Shown here: one piece after another, positions 1 to 6,002 of the stretch
Numbering within the stretch: the stretch's first letter is position 1
How the letters are laid out: each line of letters begins with the position of its first letter
NCBI GenBank assembly: GCA_030691775.1
Contig: JAUYDN010000076.1
Coordinates: 1 to 6,057 of the forward strand
Length of the DNA stretch: 6,057 bases
Origin: Dehalococcoidia bacterium
Lineage (GTDB): Bacteria; Chloroflexota; Dehalococcoidia; Dehalococcoidales; Fen-1064
Direction: 5' to 3'
The notes under the pieces: model-generated
Database searches by the model: none
What the model saw: only the letters and a program-made list of their open reading frames with translations
Told to the model about the DNA's origin: nothing
Program-made: the position numbers and the translations under genes

Positions 1-8
1 CTATCAAG

Positions 9-47
9 ACCCCCCTTTTCCCCTCCCCCTTTCCGCCTCCCCAATCC
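9..47. other. Pyrimidine-rich tract
   Basis: This stretch is almost entirely C and T on the + strand, so the opposite strand is purine-rich. No coding potential is visible here. It could mark the end of an upstream intergenic region, but no hairpin or other defined signal is seen, and no function is assigned. Confidence 0.4.
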
Positions 48-48
48 A

Positions 49-76
49 CCAAATGCCAAATACCAATAATCAAGTA
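49..76. repeat. Degenerate heptamer array, unit CCAAATA
   Basis: Successive 7-bp blocks read CCAAATG, CCAAATA, CCAATAA and a decayed TCAAGTA. It is the first of three arrays with a strict 7-bp period upstream of mtnA. Heptanucleotide tandem repeats are known in intergenic DNA of some bacteria, for example the STRR repeats of cyanobacteria. No function can be read from the sequence. Confidence 0.55.
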
Positions 77-109
77 GCACAACACACCCCCCTCTCCAAA
101 AGCTATATC

Positions 110-151
110 CTGAAAAGCTGAAAGCTGACTGCTGATAGCCGATAGCTATTT
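110..151. repeat. Degenerate heptamer array, unit GCTGAWA
   Basis: Consecutive 7-bp blocks read CTGAAAA, GCTGAAA, GCTGACT, GCTGATA, GCCGATA and GCTATTT. The phase is kept without indels, so this is a tandem array with point decay rather than chance similarity. It contains the palindrome ATAGCTAT at 142-149. The unit differs from those of the arrays on either side, so three independent 7-bp families lie in one leader. Confidence 0.65.
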
Positions 152-157
152 GAGTGC

Positions 158-186
158 TTGACTTGTCCAGCCATTTACGGTTAGAT
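158..186 (+). promoter_or_regulatory. Possible sigma-70-like promoter for mtnA
   Basis: TTGACT at 158-163 is a good -35 match. With a 17-bp spacer the -10 position reads TTAGAT (181-186), matching TATAAT at three of six positions. It lies between two heptamer arrays about 45 bases before the mtnA start. The location is right for the promoter of the mtnA operon, but the -10 is weak. Confidence 0.3.
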
Positions 187-200
187 ATTAGTTATTCATT

Positions 201-242
201 AGAGTTTAGAGTTTAGAGTTTAGAGTTTAGTGTTTAGTGTTT
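201..242. repeat. Perfect heptamer array AGAGTTT x4 + AGTGTTT x2
   Basis: Six uninterrupted 7-bp units: four identical AGAGTTT followed by two AGTGTTT with a shared A-to-T change. The array runs into the apparent start of mtnA. The GTG of the fifth unit (230-232) is the first in-frame start candidate, and the last base of the array is the first base of an in-frame TTG (242-244). Because the period is 7 and each unit junction carries TAG, translation cannot cross the AGAGTTT units in any frame. Near-identity of the units means it is younger or better conserved than the other two arrays, and its copy number may vary. Confidence 0.85.
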
Positions 243-1297
243 TGAAAAAGATACGTTTACCTCAACCGTTAGAGTGGCGTGGTGACAAAGTGCGTCTTCT
301 CGACCAGACTCTTCTGCCTCTCGAAGAGGTCTACCTGGACATCACGGACTACCGGGAAATGGCAACCGCTATTAAAGAGTTGAAGGTGCGCGGTGCGCCT
401 GCTATTGGCGTCGCCGGGGCATACGGGATGGCTCTGGGCGGACTGCAAATCAAGGCGCGGAGCAAGGCATCGTTTTTAGAGAAACTGCACGCCGCGGCAC
501 AGACCCTGGCCGGCACCCGTCCCACCGCCCGCAACCTCTTCTGGGCAATCGAGCGGATGGAGAAGGCGGCACGGAATTGCGGTAGAGTGGCGGAAATCAA
601 GCAGGCGCTCATCGCCGAAGCCGTTAAAATCCACGAGACGGAAGTCGATAACAGCATGAAGATGAGCCGTAAAGGCGCGCGGCTGTTAAAAAGCGGTTGC
701 CGGGTGCTGACCCACTGCAATACGGGACCGCTGGCGGCGCCCGGTTACGGAACGGCGTTGGGAGTAGTAATCTACGCTCACCGGCAGGGCAAAAAGGTGC
801 ACGTCTATGCCGATGAGACCCGTCCTTTGCTCCAGGGCGCGCGGCTGACAACGTGGGAATGCCAGAAGGCGGGTATACCGGTGACGCTCATCACGGATAA
901 CATGGCGGGGTGGCTGATGAAGCGGGGTGAAATCGACTGCGTGATTGTGGGCGCGGATAGAATCGCCGCCAATGGGGACACGGCGAATAAAATAGGCACG
1001 TACTCCGTAGCGGTGCTGGCGAAGGAGCACAACATACCCTTTTACGTGGTGGCGCCCACCAGCACCATCGACCTTTCGATGAAAACAGGGGATGAGATAC
1101 CGATTGAACAGAGAAAGCCGGAGGAAGTAACCCATATTGGAGGAATCAGGTTTGCCGCCAGCAACGTAGCTGTAGTTAATCCCGCCTTCGATGTCACCCC
1201 CGCGCGCTATATCACCGCAATTGTGACGGAGAGGGGTATAATTAGGAAATCATTTGAAGATGGGAATCTAAAATTTCCGATAAGGATACGGCAATGA
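230..1297 (+). CDS. mtnA: S-methyl-5-thioribose-1-phosphate isomerase
   Basis: Converts 5-methylthioribose-1-phosphate to 5-methylthioribulose-1-phosphate in methionine salvage; a cytoplasmic enzyme of the eIF2B-alpha/beta/delta-like fold. The 355-residue product has family hallmarks in order: LEWRGDKVRLLDQTLLP near the N-terminus, RGAPAIGVAGAYG (from R54), THCNTG with the expected catalytic cysteine C163, GYGTALGV, ADETRPLLQGARLT, and GADRIAANGDTANKIG with the expected catalytic aspartate D243. Length is normal. The start is uncertain: an in-frame TAG at 221-223 limits the ORF, the only candidates are GTG 230 and TTG 242, neither has a convincing Shine-Dalgarno site, and the heptamer array covers the site. 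Its stop overlaps the next gene's start (ATGA, 1294-1297). A ribose-1,5-bisphosphate isomerase, a related family, is less likely given the motif set and the mtnP-like gene downstream. Confidence 0.95.
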   Translation: MFSVLKKIRLPQPLEWRGDKVRLLDQTLLPLEEVYLDITDYREMATAIKELKVRGAPAIGVAGAYGMALGGLQIKARSKASFLEKLHAAAQTLAGTRPTARNLFWAIERMEKAARNCGRVAEIKQALIAEAVKIHETEVDNSMKMSRKGARLLKSGCRVLTHCNTGPLAAPGYGTALGVVIYAHRQGKKVHVYADETRPLLQGARLTTWECQKAGIPVTLITDNMAGWLMKRGEIDCVIVGADRIAANGDTANKIGTYSVAVLAKEHNIPFYVVAPTSTIDLSMKTGDEIPIEQRKPEEVTHIGGIRFAASNVAVVNPAFDVTPARYITAIVTERGIIRKSFEDGNLKFPIRIRQ

Positions 1298-4194
1298 CAA
1301 AAGACGAGGCAAAACAAAAAATTAGCGAACTGGTCAACAAATATGAACGTGAAACCAACAAGAATCAGTCCGAGGCGGACGTCCGCGCTGGCTACATTGA
1401 TTTGCTTTTTGATGCTTTAGGATGGAATGTCTACAACGACCCTGCGGAGCCTACGCGCTACAGACGTGAAGGTTATATCCGTGGCGGAGGTATTGTGGAT
1501 GTTGGGCTGGAGATAGCCGGTCAACCTGTTTTGATGCTGGAAGCCAAGAAATTTGGAGCTATACCACGCTCCAACGAACGCTTGGGTGACCGTACGCTGG
1601 AAGAGAAACAACTCTTCAGATATGCCCGTGGCAAAAAAATTCCTTATTGTATTCTGACGAACTTTGAACGGCTTCAGGTCTTTAATGCTGACCATGAACG
1701 GTTAATTCTCTGGTTCGATGACCCTGAAGAGTTGATTAGCCGGTTGGCGGAACTATTGCATTTATCTCCCGAGAAAATCCAGGCGGGCAGTCTTCCCTCT
1801 ACCGAGAGACAGCTAGAAATCAAACCTGTAGATGAGTCTTTCTTGGCATTGCTACAGGATTGGCGACTCCAGCTCGCCAACGCCATTTACGAGCACAACT
1901 CTGATAATCCTGCTCTCAAGACTTCTGATGCGTTTGATTTTGGTAAGTTAATGGAAGCAGTGCAGCGTCTGCTTGATAGATTGATTCTTATCCGCTATGC
2001 AGATGATAAAGAAGTGCTATTAGCTTACGATGTAATAGAAAACATACTCAGCAACTATCGAAAGAAAGGGGCTTATGCCAGTACTGACCACCTCATGCGT
2101 GAGTTAATTAACTTTTCACACATGATGGATAAATACCATAATACTACCATGTTTCAGCCGGGCCACATCTGCGAGCAAGTCTTCATCCCCAACAATATCT
2201 TGGATAGAATCATATCTGAGATAAATAACATATCCTTCCGTAAGTTTGCTTCAGACATTTTAGGCAACACTTATGAGACTTACCTCAGCACCAAACTAGT
2301 TCTCAAAAATGGTGTTGTCAGTTCAGAGGAGCGTGTTGATATACGGAAAGCTGGCGGCATTTATTATACGCCGTCCTTCATTGTCCATTACATGGTGGAT
2401 AACACATTAGGTCATCTGTTAAGTGAATTAGAAAATGAATACGGACTCCACGCAATTGAAAAAGCAAAGGAAATCAGGGTGGTCGACCCGGCATGCGGTA
2501 GTGGCTCCTTTTTGATTTACGCTTACCAAGTATTTGCCGATTATTATCGTCGAATGAACGAGATGATAGAGAATGAACGATTAAAACTCTTGGTAGGTGG
2601 AGCTAGTTCGGACATGTTCGAGCGCATGGAGACGTTCAAGCAGCTACCGGAGCCACTCATAGATTACCCACATCACATCCTGGAAAAACAACTTTATGGG
2701 GTGGATATAGACTCCGAGGCGGCAGAAATCGCTGCCGTCAATCTTACTATGCAAGCCTTTTCTGATACAAAGCGGGAAAAGCTACCGCTCATTTTGAATG
2801 AAAACATCAAGGTCGGTAATTCGCTGGTTTCAGGCACAGAAGAGGAACTCCGAAGCTATTTTGGTGATAGCTGGCAAGAGAAAAACCCCTTCAACTGGCA
2901 ACAGGAATTTTCTAAAATTATGGCTGAAGGCGGATTTGACATTGTTATTGGGAATCCGCCTTATGTCCGCCAAGAACAGCTACAAGAGTTCAAGCCAATA
3001 TTGCAAACGAAATATGAATGTTACACTGGAATTGCCGATATATATGTTTATTTTTACGAACGGGGCTTCCAGATACTTAAGGAGGGCGGCCTCCTTTCTT
3101 ACATTTCCCCGAACAAATACTTCCGCTCCGGTTATGGGCAGAAGCTACGACAATTTCTGAGCACTAAGACTACAATTTCCCAACTAATCGATTTTGGTGA
3201 TGCCCCTGTTTTTAACGCGATTACCTACCCCAGTGTTATTATTTTACTTAAGTCACTGCCAGCTGAAAATCAAACCCGTATTTTTACATGGAAACCCGGC
3301 CCACCGCTCGAAGAGTTCGCCATCGTCTTCCGTTCCGAAAGTTTCCTTATTGCCCAGAAAGAGCTATCCGCTGATGGCTGGAGGCTAGAATCCACGGTCG
3401 TACTCCGTTTGCTGGAAAAACTACGCCGTGTAGGGAAACCGTTAGGTGAATACGTAGATGGAAGGTTTTATCGTGGTATCGTGACCGGACTGAATGAGGC
3501 TTTTGTGGTGGACCGTGCCACGCGGGACCTACTCATTGCAGAACATCCGTCATCAGCCGAGTTACTGAAACCATTCTTGCGAGGCCGGGATGTAAAACGG
3601 TGGCTAATAGAACCGCCAGATTTATGGCTTATATTTACCCGACACGGCGTTGATATCACCAAGTATCCAGCCATTAATAAGTACCTTAATAAGTATAAAA
3701 AACAACTCATGCCAGGGGCTGAGGATGGACGTAAGCCTGGAAGTTATGAATGGTATGAAATTCAAGATAATATTGCTTATTGGAAAGAGTTCGAAAAACC
3801 TAAAATTGCCTATCCAAACATCTGCAAGCGCAATGAGTTTGCATGGGATGATAAAGGCTATTATATTAACCAGAAGGCATTCATTATTCCTGATGCCTCG
3901 AAATATTTGCTCGGAATATTAAATTCAACCGTTGTACTTTGGTTGTTTGATAAGCTATTAGCCAAGCTCCAAAATGGATATTATGAACCTAGCGCGATAT
4001 TTATTAAAGACTTCCCTATCCCCGTAACCAATGAGACACAACACATTGAGTCCCTGGTTAATAGAATCCTTGCTATAAAGGACAAAAATCCAAATGCAGA
4101 TGTTTCAGAGTTGGAGCATCAGATTGACCAGCTTGTTTACCAGCTATACGGGCTAAATGAAGAAGAAAGAAAGATTGTTGAGGAGAACACATAA
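1294..4194 (+). CDS. Type IIG (Eco57I-like) restriction-modification enzyme
   Basis: Predicted single-chain endonuclease plus N6-adenine methyltransferase that uses SAM to protect host DNA and cuts unmodified DNA. Residues 1-150 resemble the HsdR-type nuclease domain: D69 (IVDVGLEI), E83-x-K85 (MLEAKKFG) and Q106xxxY110 fit a PD-(D/E)xK site. A helical linker follows, with SDILGNTYETYLSTKL before GGIYYTP (358-360). Methylase motifs are VVDPACGSGSFL (motif I, from V396), YGVDID (near 470) and IGNPPY (N554-Y557, catalytic motif IV), then YISPNKYFRSGYG (from Y603), typical of Eco57I-family enzymes. The C-terminal third, with LKPFLRGRDVKRW (758-770) and YYEPSAIFIKDFPIP, resembles TaqI-like target recognition. 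The ORF is intact. The ATG has AAGGA at 1282-1286 and overlaps the mtnA stop by ATGA. It is AT-richer than mtnA, suggesting acquisition. The recognition sequence cannot be predicted. PglX of BREX also has the methylase motifs, but no other BREX gene is present. Confidence 0.9.
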   Translation: MTKDEAKQKISELVNKYERETNKNQSEADVRAGYIDLLFDALGWNVYNDPAEPTRYRREGYIRGGGIVDVGLEIAGQPVLMLEAKKFGAIPRSNERLGDRTLEEKQLFRYARGKKIPYCILTNFERLQVFNADHERLILWFDDPEELISRLAELLHLSPEKIQAGSLPSTERQLEIKPVDESFLALLQDWRLQLANAIYEHNSDNPALKTSDAFDFGKLMEAVQRLLDRLILIRYADDKEVLLAYDVIENILSNYRKKGAYASTDHLMRELINFSHMMDKYHNTTMFQPGHICEQVFIPNNILDRIISEINNISFRKFASDILGNTYETYLSTKLVLKNGVVSSEERVDIRKAGGIYYTPSFIVHYMVDNTLGHLLSELENEYGLHAIEKAKEIRVVDPACGSGSFLIYAYQVFADYYRRMNEMIENERLKLLVGGASSDMFERMETFKQLPEPLIDYPHHILEKQLYGVDIDSEAAEIAAVNLTMQAFSDTKREKLPLILNENIKVGNSLVSGTEEELRSYFGDSWQEKNPFNWQQEFSKIMAEGGFDIVIGNPPYVRQEQLQEFKPILQTKYECYTGIADIYVYFYERGFQILKEGGLLSYISPNKYFRSGYGQKLRQFLSTKTTISQLIDFGDAPVFNAITYPSVIILLKSLPAENQTRIFTWKPGPPLEEFAIVFRSESFLIAQKELSADGWRLESTVVLRLLEKLRRVGKPLGEYVDGRFYRGIVTGLNEAFVVDRATRDLLIAEHPSSAELLKPFLRGRDVKRWLIEPPDLWLIFTRHGVDITKYPAINKYLNKYKKQLMPGAEDGRKPGSYEWYEIQDNIAYWKEFEKPKIAYPNICKRNEFAWDDKGYYINQKAFIIPDASKYLLGILNSTVVLWLFDKLLAKLQNGYYEPSAIFIKDFPIPVTNETQHIESLVNRILAIKDKNPNADVSELEHQIDQLVYQLYGLNEEERKIVEENT

Positions 4195-4235
4195 TGCCCA
4201 ACACACCACAAGCCACCATCGCCGTTATCGGGTGA
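4194..4235 (+). pseudogene. Truncated 5' copy of mtnP (13 codons then TGA)
   Basis: An ATG overlaps the restriction gene's stop (TAATG, 4192-4196), with AGGAG at 4181-4185 well placed before it. It encodes MPNTPQATIAVIG and then stops. ATIAVIG is the beginning of the MTA phosphorylase reading frame, matching residues 7-13 of the downstream mtnP (MSTSLKATIAVIG). I read it as the original, coupled mtnP start, cut off where a toxin-antitoxin segment was inserted. It may still be translated as a short peptide, since its ribosome binding site is intact. Confidence 0.75.
4210..4232 (+). repeat. 23-bp direct repeat, copy 1 (mtnP 5' coding sequence)
   Basis: Identical to 4844-4866 and in the same mtnP reading frame at both places. 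The core is GCCACCATCGCCGTTATCGG with an AA before it and one more G after. Upstream codons differ (PNTPQ here, STSLK at the second copy). The copies lie 634 bp apart and bracket the toxin-antitoxin pair. Confidence 0.9.
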
Positions 4236-4244
4236 CAAATATTA

Positions 4245-4273
4245 TTCTGAAATTGGGCAAAATCCGTTATAAT
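4245..4273 (+). promoter_or_regulatory. Promoter of the toxin-antitoxin pair
   Basis: A perfect TATAAT at 4268-4273 is preceded at 17-bp spacing by TTCTGA (4245-4250), a weak -35. Transcription would begin near 4280, just ahead of the antitoxin's ribosome binding site. It lies wholly within the inserted segment, so the cassette brings its own promoter. Such promoters are usually autorepressed by the antitoxin, but no clear inverted-repeat operator is visible here. Confidence 0.6.
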
Positions 4274-4287
4274 AGAAACACATTCAG

Positions 4288-4295
4288 AGGAGGTG
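4288..4295 (+). promoter_or_regulatory. Consensus Shine-Dalgarno for the antitoxin
   Basis: AGGAGGTG is fully complementary to the 16S rRNA tail and lies four bases before ATG 4300. It is much stronger than the site of the toxin, which has none of its own. That fits the usual need for excess antitoxin. Confidence 0.75.
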
Positions 4296-4299
4296 GGGT

Positions 4300-4515
4300 A
4301 TGGCAACGAGAGTGAAAGAGTTGACAACTGAAGAACTACGGTTGCTGATTCAGGATGCTATTGAAGAGAAACTACAGGAAATGCTTGGTGACCCGGATGC
4401 GGGATTAGAGGTCCGACCAGAAATCATAGCGCAGCTCAAAGCTCAAAAAACTACAAGGAAAAAAAGAATTCCAATGCGCGAGGTTGCTCGAGAATTCGGA
4501 CTTGATCTGAAGTGA
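4300..4515 (+). CDS. Antitoxin of RelE-type toxin-antitoxin pair
   Basis: A 71-residue protein encoded directly before a RelE/ParE-type toxin and overlapping it by GTGA. The N-terminal half is strongly helical and acidic (LTTEELRLLIQDAIEEKLQE), followed by a GDPDAGLEV segment of the kind seen in small RelE-partner antitoxins, and a basic tail (KKRIPMREVAREFGLDLK) that could wrap the toxin or contact DNA. There is no clear ribbon-helix-helix or helix-turn-helix that I can assign. ATG 4300 is chosen for its consensus ribosome binding site. Expected role: bind and neutralise the toxin and probably repress the shared promoter. The function comes mainly from gene order and the partner's identity. 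Confidence 0.78.
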   Translation: MATRVKELTTEELRLLIQDAIEEKLQEMLGDPDAGLEVRPEIIAQLKAQKTTRKKRIPMREVAREFGLDLK

Positions 4516-4781
4516 CGTACGGCATTGAATGGGAACAGGATGCACGCAACGGTTTGAGGAAAATTGGTTCCCCTGTTGCCCAGCGAATACTCTTGAAAAT
4601 AGATTGGTTGAGGACAAATTTTGAGGTTATCAGGCTTAAACCTCTCACCGGTCCTTTACAAGGCTATTTCAAACTGGTTGTTGGAGATTACAGAGTCCTT
4701 TACTCGGTTTCCCGTTCACGCAAAGTAATATTGATTCGTGCCGTCGGGCATCGTAGTAACGTTTACAAACTTGACCAGTAG
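4512..4781 (+). CDS. RelE/ParE-superfamily toxin
   Basis: An 89-residue protein of typical length for RelE-type toxins, most of which are ribosome-dependent mRNA interferases. It starts MTYGIEWEQDARNGLRKI, a common RelE beginning (beta strand then helix). It carries LKPLTGPLQGYFKLVVGDYRVLYSV and ends IRAVGHRSNVYKL. The basic and tyrosine residues R61 (GDYR), R81 (GHR) and Y85 fall where RelE enzymes keep catalytic Arg/Arg/Tyr, so it looks active rather than decayed. The start is a GTG sharing bases with the antitoxin stop (GTGA, 4512-4515), with no separate ribosome binding site, so translation is coupled. ParE gyrase inhibitors share the fold; the C-terminal arginine and tyrosine favour RelE. 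Confidence 0.88.
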   Translation: MTYGIEWEQDARNGLRKIGSPVAQRILLKIDWLRTNFEVIRLKPLTGPLQGYFKLVVGDYRVLYSVSRSRKVILIRAVGHRSNVYKLDQ

Positions 4782-4817
4782 AAATTGACCACTCACGGAT
4801 GTATGAATTCTCTGTTT

Positions 4818-4823
4818 GGAGGG
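4818..4823 (+). promoter_or_regulatory. Shine-Dalgarno that fixes the mtnP start
   Basis: GGAGGG lies four bases before ATG 4828. A longer ORF opens at TTG 4816, but that codon overlaps this site and has nothing in front of it, so ATG 4828 is the better start. The site is outside the 23-bp repeat and may come from the inserted segment or from a different mtnP allele. Confidence 0.75.
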
Positions 4824-4827
4824 CTCA

Positions 4828-5985
4828 ATGTCCACTTCACTTAAAGCCACCATCGCCGTTATCGGGGGGACGGGACTGGATAACATCGAGGGGATGACCG
4901 GTGTCCAGCACCTGGATATTGACACACCCTTCGGTAAACCATCTGACACCATTATCGCCGGCAAGCTGGATGGCATCGGCGTGGCTTTCCTGCCCCGGCA
5001 CGGTCGCGGGCACTTCATCTCCCCCACCGAGCTAAACGCCCGCGCTAATATCTACGCCTTGAAATCGCTCGGCGTCGAGCATATCATCGCCATCAATAGC
5101 TGTGGCAGTTTCAGGGAAGAAGTCAAGCCCGGTCATCTGCTTATCCCCGACCAGCTTATCGACCGCACGCGTGGACGTACCAGCACCTTCTTTACCGACG
5201 GCATTGTCGCCCACATCGCCTTCGCCGACCCGTTCTGCGCGGACTTAAGCAAGATTCTCTATGATTCGGCAAAAGAGGCAGGCGCGAGTGTTCACTGGAA
5301 AGGCACCTATGTCTGCATGGAGGGTCCCGCTTTCTCCACCCGCGCCGAATCGAAGCTGTACAAATCGTGGGGGGCGGATGTTATCGGCATGACGGCACTA
5401 CCGGAAGCGAAGCTCGCACGCGAGGCGGAAATCTGCTACGCTATTATTGCCTGCGCCACGGACTACGATAGCTGGTGGGAACCGGTCGAGCCGGTCACCG
5501 TCGCGCTGCCGGAGATTCGCACCGAGGTCACCGGCGTGCGCGCACCAGCCTCAGGCGAGCAGACGATTCGCCCGGACGCGTCGCTGCTCCTCGTGGCCGG
5601 CGCCGGATGGACCAAGAAGCAGCCGGACGGCCAGACGCACGTGCCGGAGGCCGAAGCGCTGATTCTCGGATGTCTTCGCGCAACGCAGGCGTCGCTCGGC
5701 GGCAGCAAGTCGCTCGTCGATCTGAGCGGCGAAGGCCAGGTCGTGCTGCCGTTCATGACGCACCTCAACCAGATCGGGCAGACCGGATCGAGCCCGCGCC
5801 ACCGCAAGGGCCTCGCCACGTGCTGCCACGGCGAAGAACCGCACGTGGTCGGCTGGCGGTTCATCACCGAGCGGCGCGCGATCAATCTCAATCCCAACTG
5901 CGGCTGGGCGCAGGGCAAGACCGACGTGCTGTACGTGGCGGATGCGTTCCAGGTGATGCAGAAGGTCAATGAGCGGCTGACCTAG
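4828..5985 (+). CDS. mtnP: MTA phosphorylase N-terminal part fused to EtfA-like C-terminus
   Basis: Residues 1-225 of 385 are S-methyl-5'-thioadenosine phosphorylase, which splits MTA with phosphate into adenine and methylthioribose-1-phosphate, the substrate that MtnA isomerises. Visible motifs: IGGTGLD (12-18), the phosphate-site loop; LPRHGRGH (55-62); NSCGSFREE (90-98); MEGPAFSTRAES (164-175); GMTALPE (187-193); and ATDYD (210-214), whose aspartates give adenine rather than 6-oxopurine preference in this family. After EPVEPVTVA (218-226) the family similarity ends. The normal C-terminal helices, which in the human enzyme help form the methylthio pocket, are missing. Residues 227-385 instead resemble the C-terminal FAD-binding domain of EtfA. 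Normal MtnP is about 280 residues. Base composition turns strongly GC-rich at the same point. The gene is probably a recombinant or an assembly chimera, and phosphorylase activity is doubtful. Confidence 0.85.
   Translation: MSTSLKATIAVIGGTGLDNIEGMTGVQHLDIDTPFGKPSDTIIAGKLDGIGVAFLPRHGRGHFISPTELNARANIYALKSLGVEHIIAINSCGSFREEVKPGHLLIPDQLIDRTRGRTSTFFTDGIVAHIAFADPFCADLSKILYDSAKEAGASVHWKGTYVCMEGPAFSTRAESKLYKSWGADVIGMTALPEAKLAREAEICYAIIACATDYDSWWEPVEPVTVALPEIRTEVTGVRAPASGEQTIRPDASLLLVAGAGWTKKQPDGQTHVPEAEALILGCLRATQASLGGSKSLVDLSGEGQVVLPFMTHLNQIGQTGSSPRHRKGLATCCHGEEPHVVGWRFITERRAINLNPNCGWAQGKTDVLYVADAFQVMQKVNERLT
4844..4866 (+). repeat. 23-bp direct repeat, copy 2 (in mtnP)
   Basis: Second copy of the repeat at 4210-4232, here inside the intact mtnP 5' end, encoding ATIAVIG of the MtnP N-terminal strand. 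Reading continues into GTGLDN, as expected for the family. Confidence 0.9.
5487..5982 (+). other. EtfA/FixB C-terminal (FAD-binding) domain segment
   Basis: In frame with mtnP, this part reads as the end of electron-transfer flavoprotein alpha. PEIRTEVTGVRAP fits the linker; SLLLVAGAGW (252-261) sits where EtfA has its VVsGGRG strand and loop; GGSKSLVD (291-298) fits GaSRaaVD; NQIGQTG (314-320) fits the QvGQTGk FAD motif; and GEEPHVVG followed by eight residues and AIN (335-353) keeps the spacing of the EtfA signature (GAIQH..G, eight residues, AIN). The end, VADAFQVMQKVNERL, fits the last EtfA helix. The EtfA N-terminal domain, needed to pair with EtfB, is absent and no etfB is in view. A divergent or atypical EtfA relative is likely, since it has an unusual CC pair (332-333). 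Confidence 0.6.
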
Positions 5986-6002
5986 CAGCCTGCCTGAGCT
6001 GG

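Noticed and set aside
201..242. Heptamer array as a CRISPR
   Set aside because: Units are 7 bp and directly adjacent with no spacers; it is a simple tandem repeat.
2798..3160. 120-codon open frame inside the restriction gene
   Set aside because: It lies across the NPPY methylase motif region in another frame, has no ribosome binding site of note and no family resemblance.
1294..4194. Type I HsdR or BREX PglX instead of Type IIG
   Set aside because: There is no helicase/translocase motif set as in HsdR, and no HsdM/HsdS or other BREX genes nearby; nuclease, methylase and recognition regions are in one 966-residue chain.
4771..4791. Two TTGACCA copies 14 bp apart as -35 boxes for an mtnP promoter
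   Set aside because: No acceptable -10 lies at 16-18 bp from either copy; TATGAA at 4802-4807 is wrongly spaced. The first copy is also within the toxin's last codons.
4816..4827. TTG 4816 as the start of mtnP
   Set aside because: It overlaps the GGAGGG ribosome binding site and would add only MEGS; ATG 4828 is correctly spaced.
4210..4866. 23-bp repeats as an ordinary transposon target-site duplication
   Set aside because: 23 bp is unusually long, there are no terminal inverted repeats or transposase, and the second copy has its own sensible start codon and N-terminal codons, so allele recombination or duplication is at least as likely.
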